DNA of 64,000 nucleotides from Eutypa lata (taxonomy: Eukaryota; Ascomycota; Sordariomycetes; Xylariales; Diatrypaceae): contig JAKULF010000001.1 in NCBI GenBank assembly GCA_022661535.1, positions 3,906,001-3,970,000 on the forward strand, read 5' to 3'. Below are positions 1-11,299 of this stretch, in pieces. A program made the translations under genes and the position numbers. How positions within the stretch are numbered: position 1 is the stretch's first letter; each line of letters begins with the position of its first letter. Under the pieces are notes generated by a model that was not told where the DNA came from, ran no database searches, and saw only the letters and a program-made list of their open reading frames with translations.

Positions 1-283
1 GAATGTAAACGCAGGAAAGTACTTGGGTAGGTAGGTACGTATAGTAATCCAATTTCACCCTCAGGCATTCAACGTTTCTCAGGCATGCAAATCTGTTTAC
101 CTTCTTCCTTCTTTTCACACGTCCCACCTACTTTCTGCACCACTTCTTCAGCTTCAGCTTTACCTTTTTTGCATCTCAACGTCTTGCACCTCAAAGAGCT
201 TTCCTTGGTCCTACCCCAAGACTAAATCAATCTACAAACAAAGACAAACACAACAGCGGACAAATTACACCGCGGATTACACG

Positions 284-1180
284 ATGAAGCTGCTAGTTAC
301 CCTTCTGGTTGCTTTTTCGTGCGTCTGCGCCTTGACAATCCCTTCTCCGCATGGTGCAATCGAGCCTCGCCATCATCTGACCTCGGCCTCCAAAGTTCAG
401 CTGGAAGGAAATGATGCAGAGAGTGCAGTGACTATTGACAAGTCAGTCATGAACTCAATCACGGCAGGTGGCAAGAAACAGGACACCGACTTCTCCGAAC
501 TGCATCCTGTCCTCCCGCAGAGTCTCGTCACCACTAGAGATGACGCCATTGACTCCCTGGAGGATGACTCAACTGCCAAGCAGGTGAAGCCGATTCTTGA
601 CGAAGTGGATGACTACAATCGCGATCACCCCAGAAACCGGATCCCCACCTTCGTCATGTGTCATCACCCTCGTACGCCGCAACTCTCAGCAACCGTCCAC
701 CACAGAGACGCGATCCTCGCCACTCTGAATGAAGGCCACCGACTCCGACGGGACGTTGGCTACCTGGACCGGCCCAGCTTCTCCGGAACCCACTACCCTC
801 ACCAGTTCCAGTTCACCGACCTCTACTCCCAGTCCCAATCCCGTGTGCGGCGTACCGACGTCGGCGAGGTTCATGGCAACATGCACATGTTCCCGATCCT
901 CGTGGGAGGTAACCAGTTCGTCACTGGACAGCACCCTTTCTTCGATCGCGTCATGTTCGACGACGAAGGCAACTATCTAGGTGTGATGACGTGGCGCAGC
1001 GAATGGTGGTGGTGGTGCACTCCTATCCACCTCTTCGGCGACAACGATGCAGCGCCGGACCGCGGAGCTTCGGCTAGCGGCGTACCAGGTGTAGATGAAG
1101 CTGCCATGCGGACGCCTCCTCCTCAGAATGGATGGGTCGATGCTCGCAATCCGTTTGGAGGAGGTTCTCACATGCCTTAA
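284..1180 (+). CDS. Secreted RNase T1-like protein, probably catalytically inactive (effector candidate)
   Basis: Single-exon 298-residue protein. Residues 1-16 form a typical signal peptide ending in VCA. Residues about 121-245 follow the guanyl-specific ribonuclease T1/N1 pattern: YPHQF at 171-175 corresponds to the Tyr38/His40 segment of RNase T1, FPIL at 203-206 to the strand after Glu58, and FFDRVMF (219-225) with YLGVMT (231-236) to the Arg77 strand and the strand leading to His92. Tyr171, His173 and Arg222 are kept, but the Glu58 position is Met202 and the His92 position is Trp237, so RNA cleavage is doubtful. Cys126 and Cys245 flank the domain and could form the disulfide. Dibasic RR at 155-156 and 189-190 are possible Kex2 sites. 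The long spacer at 17-120 is acidic and unrecognised; a run of four Trp at 241-244 is odd. The family call is my own motif match; the inactive state is inferred. Confidence 0.7.
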   Translation: MKLLVTLLVAFSCVCALTIPSPHGAIEPRHHLTSASKVQLEGNDAESAVTIDKSVMNSITAGGKKQDTDFSELHPVLPQSLVTTRDDAIDSLEDDSTAKQVKPILDEVDDYNRDHPRNRIPTFVMCHHPRTPQLSATVHHRDAILATLNEGHRLRRDVGYLDRPSFSGTHYPHQFQFTDLYSQSQSRVRRTDVGEVHGNMHMFPILVGGNQFVTGQHPFFDRVMFDDEGNYLGVMTWRSEWWWWCTPIHLFGDNDAAPDRGASASGVPGVDEAAMRTPPPQNGWVDARNPFGGGSHMP

Positions 1181-1639
1181 GAGGCGAAGGTTAAGGGAGC
1201 AAGGCTGAGGGGAAACTGAAATGTAGTTAACAGGGCTATCTTCCGATTGCATACAGGAGTATCACACTATCATCACTTCTTGTTGCTGGGCATATCCCCT
1301 TGATACTTTCAGAACAAACCATACATGTATTGTTTGCATCTTCAAAGAGTTATAGGTACAAATGAATCAACCTATGGATGCACTTGCATATGACAATAAT
1401 GCTTACTGTGACGCAACGCAAAACTGAATTATGTATGACGTAGCACTGTTCCACAACGGGGTAATCTGCTTGAATGATCGTACGACTTAGCTAACTTGGA
1501 TTCCTATAGTAAGCCACCTAGTAATACCGGTCTATCCAACTCTGATTCTATACAACAAACCTACCGGATATTGCACCTAGACACACAGTATCCTACCCCT
1601 ACAATAGATCCAACTTCAGAGTACGAACAAATTGCCACA
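1181..1639. other. Intergenic spacer
   Basis: Holds the presumed 3' UTR of the RNase-like gene and the upstream region of the next small gene. I see no coding pattern, RNA gene or repeat here. Confidence 0.5.
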
Positions 1640-2024
1640 ATGGCCGACCAGAGCTCAAAAGGCTCGGAAGTAAGCCCCCACCAGCAAGATGATATCGCGC
1701 AAACCAAATCCGCATCGCCGCCTCCTCAACCGGAAGTCGGCGACACGCAACACGAAGCTGCGGGGACTACAAATGATGCCGCTCAACCCCGCGGTCCGGA
1801 TCCGGATGCCACATCCAGGCCCACTAAGGTCCTGCCCACGCACTATCGGGGCATGCCGAAGGACTGGGAGAAGAATCGTCGTCAACAACATCGTAGGTGT
1901 CCCTTCTATTGCGTTCTACTGGTCCTGATTTAACTTATCTGATGCGATTCGCGTACCCCGCACACATACGTATATACATGGCCTGCTTCTAACGTAACCC
2001 GTAGCCCCTCCCAAAGATTCCTGA
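1640..2024 (+). CDS. Small hypothetical protein, two exons
   Basis: The first in-frame ATG with good context is at 1640 (ACAATGG). Exon 1 (1640-1892) encodes a polar, disordered protein beginning MADQSSKG, rich in Ser, Pro, Gln and Asp, and ending in a conserved-looking basic stretch, LPTHYRGMPKDWEKNRRQQH. A 112-bp intron (1893-2004) has a GTAGGT donor, a CTAAC branch site at 1989-1993 and a TAG acceptor. Exon 2 adds only a short tail (PPPKDS) before the TGA at 2022-2024. Without the intron the frame runs on to 1933 with a hydrophobic end that looks artefactual. About 90 residues, no signal peptide or membrane segment. I do not recognise the family; the splice model is inferred. Confidence 0.45.
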
Positions 2025-3133
2025 AGGGCAGACAAACCTTTGCGTGCGTGCGTGATGGGAGGCGCCTTACCACCTGCCGCGATGGTGGTGATGGGTAGAC
2101 GGATGTTCGAGATTTCCGCTGGTGGGAGATTACGATGGCATGATGGTGATGGTGATGAATGGACGACGGAATGAATGACCAGTACCGAGAATAAAAGAAA
2201 GACCTAGATACTTAGGCTTAGGTGGTCGGCGGCCTACGGAGGGAGACTATAGGACAAGGAAGCAGACATTACTCAGTCGATATATCTGCATGAGCATCTG
2301 AACCCTACACACGACGTATGGAACTTGACTGCACAGTAATGGCTTTTTACGAAATATTGTGACGCGGAGACTGGGGGTGTTTAGCATCTATTGAATTGAT
2401 CAACCTACTCAGGGAATCCCAGCTAACGTTAAGTACGCGTCGTTAGAGTTCCTTTCTATGCCCCGGAGCAGCCACGATGGTTCAACTAATGTTAAAAGGT
2501 TATATGATTAACAACTATGTAGGCCGTACACACGAGGGTCTAACTACTGTCCCACGAGCCAAGATTTGTCGTTGAAATAAGGACCAGCCCAAGCCAGGTA
2601 AGTGGACCAAGCCGTTGGAATGTCGACTCCGGTGGAGTCTATCTTCACACGCCCGGTTCGTCGGGCCCGAGCGGACCAATCAACATCGAAGACTTATCTC
2701 CATGTGGTAAAAGTGTCGACTAACTATGTATATGTAAATATCCGTTGAAGACGTGTATCTGTACTATCTTCAAAGAAGTGATTTTAAAGGGTGGGTCATA
2801 CCTAGGCCTCTCCCCTGAATATCTGCTCGCGGTTGCTATCGCCAAGACTACATAGTATCCATTCAGATGATGTCACCTGTAGCTCGTGGCAGGTAAGTCC
2901 TCGCTAGGACACCATCTACGAAGCAGGCACATCCTTGAGTCATGTCATATTACCCCTATCCTTGGGTCTTCGAATTTAATGGTTAGACTTCATCCTCTAT
3001 GTGTAGATTTGAATGTATTTGCAGTACCATGGGAGCTAAATTAATCTACAATTGAGATGAGTTATCTAGGGTCGCATAAACGCCCACCCATTATTACCAA
3101 CTTGGTCTGTATCATCCAAAATAAGCTTGCCAA
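2025..3133. other. Intergenic spacer
   Basis: About 1.1 kb with a short GATGGT-rich stretch near 2135-2160 and otherwise no coding pattern that I can support. Confidence 0.5.
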
Positions 3134-4898
3134 TCACGGCCAATACTCTTCATCCACGCCAGCCCAATAGAGCAGTTTATGGTGCGCAGCCTTGAAGCGA
3201 CCCTCGAAGCCAGGCGAGCCAGGAAGCGGCTCTTCGGTGCCTTCCAGCGTATCATCGTACCACTTCCTGATGGCGCGGGTATAACCGACGTCAGAGCCGA
3301 AAGTCTTCTCCGCGGCACAGAGCACCATATGGATGTACCCGTGATACGCGTCCCAGAACTCCTTACTATTTAGGAAGTTCTTGTCCCGAAAGGCGGCCCG
3401 GTTGGGAGGCTGGACCACGATGGCGGTCATGATCCGTATCAAGTCGTGCAGGTCGTAGACCCACTCCGGGCCCAGCTTCCAGTCCGTGTACGCGCAGCCC
3501 TTGATGCTGCACTGGAAGGCGGCGACGCCGTTGCCGCGCAGGCTGTGCATGTTCCCTAGTCGCTTGTAGAGCAGCGGCACCGGGTCCAGCGTGTCCGGCC
3601 ATCGGCTAGCAGGGAACGCATCGTTCACGAGGCCCCGGGCGCGTGCCTCTAGTTCTATGAGGGGAAGCCCGTCCGGCGAGGTCTTCATCGCCATGATCGT
3701 GTTGTTTATCAGATCCGTGAGGGATTCCTGGGCCTGGCGGACAAACTCCACTTCGGACATGTCGTTGAACGTCCTCCGCTTGTGTTTCTCGAACTCTCGC
3801 TCGCATCGCGGACCTAGCCTCAGTATTAGCTCGCCAAGGGAATACGTATTAGACGGCATAAACAACGCCATGATACGTACAAGTGCACTCAAAGAAGAAC
3901 TGATTCTGCAGTCGCTCGCGGCGCATCAGAACATCGCACGTCACGTCCGTGTAGCACTGCATGAGCTCTTCTCCGGCTTTGATTGGCCTCAGCGATCGGA
4001 CGCGGAGTTCATTGCCCTCGAATATCGTCAATGCATTTGGTTCACACGAATGGTTCATCAAAGCCATCGGTATATCGAGTGCCGTGCCCAAGACTTGCGA
4101 CTGCCCGGGACCACGGATATTTGTGTTGTTGGTTAGGATCTGGATTCGAGGTTAGACGATCCCATTGCATTGAACAGCATGGTATGATATTGTTTACATA
4201 CTGAACCATACAGTCTCGATATTTCGGCAGCGCTGACACCGCTTCCAATACGTTCTTTGGCGGTTTTAGCCAGCTCGTCTACGGAGGCTGCGTCAGGTCT
4301 TGATAGTCGACTTTCATGATGAGCCTCCAGACATGTTATCGCCTTCCAGTCATCAGGATACAAGAGCCCATTCTTCTCTCGAACCAGAACCCGATACAAG
4401 ACACGCTTCTTAGGGCATGATTCCGAGAGCTTAGGCAGTAGTTCGCATTCATACTTGTGGTATGCATCCCACGCTTTGTCTTGACATGACTACCCAACAT
4501 GTATAATCAGTCTGGCTATCTTGCGCAACCTATGATACGACTTGGCTTACTTTGGAACAGTAATAGCATTTCCCGCACCCTGGACAGGCTATCATGTCTA
4601 GGGGTGCATCATCCTTGGTTCGGAACCGTCCGCTCGAGTGGACCCTACTTAGAGTATTGGTATAGCAGAGGTCGCAGACGCTATCCGTCAACTCATTAGC
4701 TACGCATTCAGCCAGGGGTGATGAACGGAATATCTCTTCGCCCTCGGGTACATCGTCCAGGGAGAAGAGACCCGAGCCTGCTTCTGGGATCTCGGATTTT
4801 CGTATCTCTAAAGAGTGAGCAGTAGTGATACCACTCAGAAGAGACTGGCACAGCTGTACATCGTCATAAAAACTTATGGTGTTATGAGCTACCTCCAT
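3134..4898 (-). CDS. SET and MYND domain protein (SMYD-type lysine methyltransferase candidate)
   Basis: Four exons on the minus strand: 4898-4551, 4489-4202, 4139-3881 and 3813-3134, giving 524 residues. Introns are 61-67 bp (GTAAGC, GTATGT, GTACGT donors), and all junctions keep frame. The N-terminal SET part lies at about 29-65 (AGSGLFSLDDVPEGEEIF); a MYND zinc finger follows from Cys75/Cys78 through CPGCGKCYYCSK and, across intron 1, SCQDKAWDAYHKYEC. The SET core shows ALMNHSCEPNA near residue 240 and IKAGEELMQCYTDV about 35 residues later. The post-SET cysteines read FFFECTC, then PRC across intron 3. This SET-split-by-MYND order is that of the SMYD family, which transfers methyl groups from S-adenosylmethionine to lysines of histones or other proteins. 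The C-terminal 220 residues are helical and probably a TPR-like region. Substrate unknown. Confidence 0.85.
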
Positions 4899-5513
4899 GA
4901 TATTACTATTAGATCTTTAGTACAATTTATTCACGGGGTGTATACGAAATGGGGGAATTTCACTTATTCACATTCCCCCGAAAACTCGGTATACTTAATG
5001 ACAAGCAGCATGACGTCATACGCAACAATCCGCATTATGAAACCTGATTGAATACGTAGACCACAACACCCAATCCTACTCGGAATTCGGGCATTTTCTT
5101 CCTCGCGTTAAGTATTCAATATTTATACTCTTAGTTTCCTTAGACATTCGTAGAAGTTCATCCAACCCACATAAATCCCCTAACTTGGCTCCCTTTAGCC
5201 TCCGACGGCATCTCATGTTTCTGGACAATGAAGAAGGCTCATACATCTACAGCCTCATGTTAAGAAGTATAGAATGGAATTGCTGGCTTTACATGTAATG
5301 CTGGTTAGGGCCCACAATTAGTAAATAGGGGGGAGTGGCATGTCCCTATCAATGACGTCGGGCTGATGTGATGTTTCACGATGTGGGGCAAGCAGTTTCC
5401 CAACATCTTCCCAACCCAGCAGCTTAACGATATATGTAACACATGGTTATTTAGTAGAATACCTGACGACCACAAGCTGATACTTAATTGTATTTCAATC
5501 AGAATCAACAATA
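4899..5513. other. Intergenic region between divergent genes
   Basis: Shared upstream region of the SET-MYND gene (minus) and the cupin gene (plus). AT-rich; no further gene is supported. Confidence 0.5.
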
Positions 5514-6068
5514 ATGGCAAAATTGACACCCACACCATTATCTTCCCTCCGCATTTCGCGGCACACGATTCCATCCCATAGCCTCATCCCAAACACCAGC
5601 ATCCAGAACAAGCCTCTATTACATTACCATGCAGCCTTTCCGCCAGAGACCTTGGCAGCATCTACCATAGAATCGCATCTCGTCTCTGTCGGGGTCGTGG
5701 AACCACAATGGCGGTTCTCTATGTACTCTACCACCCATTTCCACTCCACAACGCACGAGGTGCTATGCATCAGTCGCGGGAAAGCGAGGCTCTGCTTCGG
5801 CGGCGAGGACAACCCGGGAAAAGTGGAGAAACAGGTAGAAAAGGGGGACGTCCTGATCGTGCCCGCCGGCGTCGGTCACAGGTTGCTAGAGGATCTCACA
5901 GAAGAAGGCGACGGCTTTGAGATGGTCGGCTCCTACCCTCAAGGCTATAGCTGGGATATGTGTTATGGGAAGAAGGGGGAAGAAGCGAAGGTCCGCAGCA
6001 TTGCGAAGTTGCCGTGGTTTGACAAAGATCCTATCTATGGAGATCAAGGACCTGCCCTGGACGTTTGA
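5514..6068 (+). CDS. Cupin-domain protein (YjlB-like)
   Basis: Single exon, 184 residues, ATG in the context AATAATGGC. It carries one cupin barrel: motif 1 is HFHSTTHEVLCISRGKARLCFGG (about residues 74-96; two His and a Glu that would bind the metal) and motif 2 is VEKGDVLIVPAGVGHRL (about 112-128; the fourth ligand His). The C-terminal part, with SYPQG and FDKDPIYGDQGP, is the tail typical of the YjlB/COG4297 group of small cytosolic cupins of unknown reaction. No signal peptide or membrane segment. The length fits the family. Function is not known beyond likely metal binding. Confidence 0.8.
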   Translation: MAKLTPTPLSSLRISRHTIPSHSLIPNTSIQNKPLLHYHAAFPPETLAASTIESHLVSVGVVEPQWRFSMYSTTHFHSTTHEVLCISRGKARLCFGGEDNPGKVEKQVEKGDVLIVPAGVGHRLLEDLTEEGDGFEMVGSYPQGYSWDMCYGKKGEEAKVRSIAKLPWFDKDPIYGDQGPALDV

Positions 6069-6376
6069 TTCTGCATTTTGGGTGTCCTTGTAGTCATACC
6101 TAATGTCCTCACAGTCATCCTTCCTTTGTCCCTTTAGCGGATGTGGCATTGTACTACTTTAATATCGATGATCTTGTGATCTTTTGAATGCCTTTGTATG
6201 GTGACATACTATACCGTCCTTTCTCCAACCATCCTTTGTCTCTCGGAAGTACAAAATTGTAAATGTACCCTATGAATATAGCTATCGTACAGAAACATTG
6301 CCTCTTCAATCATATCAACAAAGTTGATATACGCGCAATCCCAATTCTTAGGTCGAAAAGAAGCTCACGAGCAGAG

Positions 6377-6586
6377 ATGCCACGCCCTTGTGACTGTCAG
6401 TGCCGCAATTCGTTGTTGGGACGTCCAAGCGTTTGCAATGATGGTTTCGTGGGCAAGGCGGATACAAAAAAAGTTCTATGTGACGTATGCTTCTACGAAG
6501 TAACAACTGTCAATGGACTTAGGAGAGCGCCAACGTGTCAATACCCGCCAAAAACTTCTCATGGGATTTGGCGCGTGAAGAAATAG
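6377..6586 (+). CDS. Possible small cysteine-rich protein
   Basis: A 69-residue frame beginning MPRPCDCQCRNSLLG. Six cysteines lie in CxCxC and CDVC patterns that could bind zinc. The frame is open upstream to 6263, but that extension has no such pattern. No signal peptide. I do not recognise a family, and chance cannot be excluded at this length. Confidence 0.3.
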   Translation: MPRPCDCQCRNSLLGRPSVCNDGFVGKADTKKVLCDVCFYEVTTVNGLRRAPTCQYPPKTSHGIWRVKK

Positions 6587-7619
6587 CGCTATAAGACCTG
6601 GATTTTATGCGTGCCACACGGGGAATGGAGCCAAGTGTTGTTGGCTGTAGGATACCTGCAGAGACAGCCAACATACCAACACTTGCAGGTCATACAACAA
6701 CCACAGGAATGCATAGATGCTTAGTAAGAGCCCAACAACTTTATCAGCGGCCAGGGTGTCAGAAGGATATCACAGATACGTACCTTTATTTTGTATACAA
6801 ATAGTGGACGACACTACAAGTCGTACGGAGCAGAAAAAGAGGACTTCATGGACCTTAGGACCAAAGAAAATTATTAGTTGAATAGAACCTCAGTTCCAAG
6901 CCCTTACATCATTGTCACAATTCAAGCATCTTAGATATTAACGCCTATTACAATACACCCATAATAGAATGTCTTGAATATTATCTGAATAACCTACCTG
7001 ATCAGATCTATATGGTATTATGTAACACGGAGTATATTGATCGGCTCTGTACTGAATTATTACGTATTATTCTTGCCGGCTGTTGCAGCAGCTTAAGTGC
7101 ATGAAGTCAATAGATTATGATTCCTGTGAGCTACATTGTGCCGGGTACAAATCCCGTTCACTACGGTGGTTTTCAGGGCACCGTGAGATTAGACAAAGCC
7201 CGCAAGGGGGAAACGGAGCAACAAAAGATTTCAGGGGTAAACTAGAAAGCAGTATACTCGTCTAAGTTTTAAAAAGATTTTCGAATTAGAAATTCTTAAT
7301 TTTATCTTAATGACATATAGCATAGTTGGATATAAATCAGGAAGTCGCATTGCCTCTGAGGGGAGCCATGACAATGGAATTGATATCCATCCAGGTAGCT
7401 ATTTCAAAGGATGGAAGTTCCCATTGGATCGTTCTACATTTATCTTGAATGGAGCTTCTGAGATTTAGGTGACATTAGGCATAAGAGAGCGGGGTAATAA
7501 GTAATGCCGAGGTGTTCCATGTCATGTTCAGCTGCTTCCAGCGCAGCATCGAGCTGGATGTTTGTTTAACTAGAGGAAATATTTCCACCTTGTCAAGACA
7601 CCGATGGCTTTGAATCATC
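6587..7619. other. Intergenic, AT-rich
   Basis: About 1 kb of spacer before the HET gene, including poly-A/T-rich tracts near 7265-7310. No supported gene. Confidence 0.5.
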
Positions 7620-9885
7620 ATGGATCACAAGAAGAACCGTATATTGTTGACCCATAGTCACCAACATGGAACGTTCTTGAACAAAGACCTTCCACCTATG
7701 AGACTTTGCAAGGTCTGTCGAGGCCTGAGCATGTCAACTTTGCACCATCTCTCGGATAAAGATCGCCTACCTCATCAACCAAGTTTCCTTGCAATAAAAC
7801 CTGCTGCATCGGCTGGTTGCGAGCTCTGTACACTTGTATACCAGTCTGTACTCTCCGAGTACGCAAATCATCATAAATACTCTGTTAAGGAAGCGGAACA
7901 TATCTTCACATCGTCAAGTCAGAGCAAACATGTCAACCCTCAGTGTTTCGTAAAGACGAAGAGTACGCAGTCTAGAACCGTAGAAGTGGACGAAATTATA
8001 TTTCAGATACCCAATGGGGCCCAGGGCCAGCTAATCGCGCCGGGGAGTGAATTTACCGCCGTTAGATTCACAATTAGAGCCTTTTCAAGTAGGATGACTT
8101 TGCCGACCGAGTTATACGCTAAATAGTTGATAACCAAAGAGTAAAGATAATTTACATTTCGCCGAAAGCCGCGTTCTCCGCCGAGAACTTAGCTCATCAC
8201 CAGACTTCCACTGGGCTCGCAACTGCATTCGATTATGTTCCCATGAACACCCCGACTGTCGCTTGAAGGGGACTTCCACCATGCCGACTAGGGTTCTCGA
8301 TGTGGGATCTGGAGATGGCAGTGAGGAACCACGTCTGGTAATCTCACATGGCCCGCCTAGACACTACGTTGCTTTGAGCCATTGCTGGGGAGAGCGAAAA
8401 CCGCTCCAAACGACTGCCCAAAACATACAGCAGCACCTTCTCAAGATTGAGATGGCGTGCATGCCTCGGACATTCAAAGATGCCGTAATGGTCACGAGGA
8501 ACCTGGGCTTCCGATATCTCTGGATAGACTCTCTCTGCATTATACAGGGCGATGCAGAAGACTGGGCCAGGGAAGTTCCCAGAATGGCGGATGTCTACCG
8601 TAATGCCGAAGTGACTATTGGTGGTCTCTTCCAGGCAGATAGTTCCGCTGGCTTTCTCCAGCGCGAAGGCATATCGCCCCAAGCCTACGTGTGGGAATAT
8701 AAGGACCCTGGGGAGTCGAAGTATAAGCGCGTCACAATCTGCCAATCAGAGTACCATATCGGCCCGCTTGAGACGTGGAGGTTCGACTCCAGGTTCGGTT
8801 CTTTAAATGTGGAGGGCGCCCCTCTAGAGCGAAGGGCCTGGGTTCTACAAGAACGACTGCTGTCGCGGCGGGCGCTCTACTTTTCAACATGGAGGATGAT
8901 CTTCGAGTGCCGTACTTGGACCTGGGTTGAGGATGAACTGCGACATAAGGTGGTAGACAAGTACCCTTTGCTCCTAGGGGGAGCCGAACCCGAACTAGAG
9001 AAGTGGGACTTCGTCGAAAACGCCGAAAAGCCAGATACCGAGACGTGGTATAGGGTGGTCGAGAAGTATACCAAGCGCTCCTTGACCGTCCCGGCTGATT
9101 CACTCCCGGCTTTATCCGGACTGGCTCGGGTATACTGGGGAAATGGTCAAGAGAACTACATCGCTGGTCTTTTGAAAGATGACCTCCCCCGAGGGCTAGC
9201 ATGGTACGTTGATGGACCGTCAAGGAGATGAGTCACCTAGGGCAGCAGCCCACCAGTCACTGGCCGAGCGCCTTCGTGGTCGTGGGCTTCAACCGACTAC
9301 AGCATCAAATTTGATATTCACGACCATCCAGTGACGATCAGTCCTAAACACGGAGCCGAAATTATGAACTTGAATAATCGAAAGGATGTTTCAGAGAGGA
9401 CAAAGCTCAAGATTTTGGATATAAAAGTCAGCAACACGGATACCGCAGATCCGTTTGGTGGTGTTATGTTCGGGCATCTGTATGTCGAAGGCAGAATACG
9501 ACTGTTAACGCTCGTTGATAAACAAGATGGGTATAGTGTCTCCCTCGATGACCCTAAAATTCCACGGCCAGATTATCCAAAATTATGCCTTTCCATTGGT
9601 CCGGTGGGTAGCCGTGGATGGGGGGCTATGATCATCGAACCATCCATGCCGCTACTGGCTCCAACATGGCCTTCGCTAGGACTTCAACACCCAGCATTGG
9701 AACATGGCAATTTTCATGGTCGGACATGGGGGAGCCAAGTGCCATCGTATGAGAGAAATATCTCCGTTGATGGGATGCTGTTCCGCCGAGTGGGATATTG
9801 GCAGTGCACAGGCGACGAGCAGTTTATGACTTCGGAATGCAATCCATTCTGGAACGCCCCAGTAAGGAAGATCATCCTCATATAG
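7620..9885 (+). CDS. HET-domain (heterokaryon incompatibility-type) protein, possibly damaged
   Basis: Exon 1 (7620-8088) starts at ATG and contains the Cys pairs LCKVC and CELC found at the N-terminus of many HET proteins. A 58-bp intron (8089-8146, GTAGGA...AAG) restores frame to exon 2, which has CIRLCSHEHPDC, MPTRVLDVG and the HET core: HYVALSHCWG, LGFRYLWIDSLCIIQ and VYRNAEVTIGG. HET domains act in non-self recognition and regulated cell death. After DLPRGLAWYV two in-frame stops occur (TGA 9229-9231, TAG 9238-9240), yet the same frame continues with the expected RAPSWSWAS motif to the stop at 9883-9885. Either a very short intron (GTACGT at 9204 to CAG at 9245 or 9248, 42 or 45 bp) removes them, giving about 720 residues, or the gene is a pseudogene. 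Confidence 0.75.
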
Positions 9886-10504
9886 AAAAGCAGAAGGGGT
9901 CATTTTGACCAGAATTAAATCTCCGTAGTGATTTGTTATAGTTAGAGGATGTGTGGGAAGCCCCAACTCAATACTAATTATACTTAAAGGGGTGTTCTTA
10001 GAGGCGTAAAGGGGTGTTTCTTGGCTTATGTAACCTCCCGGGGCACTCCGCTAGCCTTTTCCTGCTTGCAGTGGGATTAAATGGCGTGTATTATTTCCTA
10101 GAACTGAACAATAATTAGTGGAAACAATTTCCATCTATAGCAGGAGCTCAAATTACTTTTCTTTTTAAAAAGAATGTTCAACGGTCTACGTCATTTGTTT
10201 ATATGTCTCGGGTTGAGCCTAATGAGATCTATCTGGTAGGAAACCTGAACTCGGTCAGCGTCTTAGGTTTGTTCAATAGTAGCTCTGGTAACTATTGAGT
10301 GATGTTTGCGCAAGTCAATATCACCATGACTATGATGACCATATTGCGTTACCTCGTTGATGTAAGGTATGCCTCGGCAAATTTAAAGCAAGCACTTTCT
10401 TTGGAGACAAGGATTGCACAAGGTAAACGTCATCATGAGTAGTATCTTGGACAGCTGTAACCAAACAGTCAGTCATGGAACGATAAGCACACCGGTGTTA
10501 ATAA
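9886..10504. other. Intergenic spacer
   Basis: No coding pattern. It ends in the promoter-like region of the small secreted protein gene. Confidence 0.5.
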
Positions 10505-10513
10505 CTATATAAA
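10505..10513 (+). promoter_or_regulatory. Candidate TATA box
   Basis: CTATATAAA sits about 140 bp before the start codon of the small secreted protein gene, followed by a C/A-rich leader of the kind seen at highly expressed fungal genes. Inferred from sequence and position only. Confidence 0.4.
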
Positions 10514-10653
10514 CCCAGGAAGAATCTTCGAGGTCGAGGCTTTCGAAACCACACCACTAAGATCGCCTTCCTTCAAAAGCACTTACCAAACAACACCAAC
10601 AAACTCCACCCTTTATAAATATCTACGAGTTCATCATTCACTCAAATCTCGAA

Positions 10654-11091
10654 ATGCATCTCTCGGTGATCTTCCTCTCCGCCACCCTCGCCCCTTTCGC
10701 AATGGCGCAAACCTCTTGCGGGGGCGACAAGTCCAAGAAGGGATATTGTACCCCTTTGGAATACGTCGATCGCACGGGTTCGGGCTCGCCATCCTCGGAG
10801 CAATGTCTGGACACGTGCCGGAGTATCAATAGCGACGCAGGTGACTGGGGCGTCGACTTCAACGGCAAGCCAGATGGCTATATCGACCATATGCTGCACC
10901 ACGACTGTGGATTCAGCGTCACGAGAGTCCAAGGGGACACGTCGGATTCGTCATTCCTAATGCACAACCAAGATATCCTCGACCTGATCGACGAGTCTAT
11001 CAATAAATTCGGTGGTACGCATGGTGGCAATGTCGGGGCTGAGGGTACCATGATGTGTGATGGACGTAAATACAAGTGGATTATCGATTAG
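10654..11091 (+). CDS. Small cysteine-rich secreted protein (effector candidate)
   Basis: Single exon, 145 residues. Residues 1-18 are a signal peptide ending AMA before QTSC. The mature part has six cysteines (22, 32, 51, 55, 85, 135), enough for three disulfides, and no membrane segment. Notable stretches are GYCTPLEYVDRT (30-41), SDAGDWGVDF (60-69) and AEGTMMCDG near the end. These look like a conserved secreted family of plant-associated ascomycetes, but I cannot name it with confidence. Preceded by a candidate TATA box at 10505. It converges on a pectin methylesterase gene about 210 bp away, which suits a role outside the cell on plant material; that is inference. Confidence 0.75.
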   Translation: MHLSVIFLSATLAPFAMAQTSCGGDKSKKGYCTPLEYVDRTGSGSPSSEQCLDTCRSINSDAGDWGVDFNGKPDGYIDHMLHHDCGFSVTRVQGDTSDSSFLMHNQDILDLIDESINKFGGTHGGNVGAEGTMMCDGRKYKWIID

Positions 11092-11299
11092 CTGTCATGG
11101 AGTTATATCATTGAATTCCTACGAATGTGTTGGGTGTGGTGAAAGAAGGAGAAACGGTCCGGTGTTCAATGTAGTTATATAATCAAGTACTTTGCCTAGT
11201 TCCTACGAATAGAACTTATACTCCTCTCTGTGTTCAAGTTTTAGGCCACACTTTATATTTATATTGACAACCGTATCATTTCGCTACTTCCGGCTCCCT

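Noticed and set aside
3591..4204. Plus-strand frames opposite the SET-MYND gene
   Set aside because: The minus strand carries consistent exons with SET and MYND motifs; these frames are antisense shadows.
7120..7190. Possible tRNA B-box (GGGTACAAATCCCG)
   Set aside because: No A-box, anticodon arm or acceptor-stem pairing at suitable spacing.
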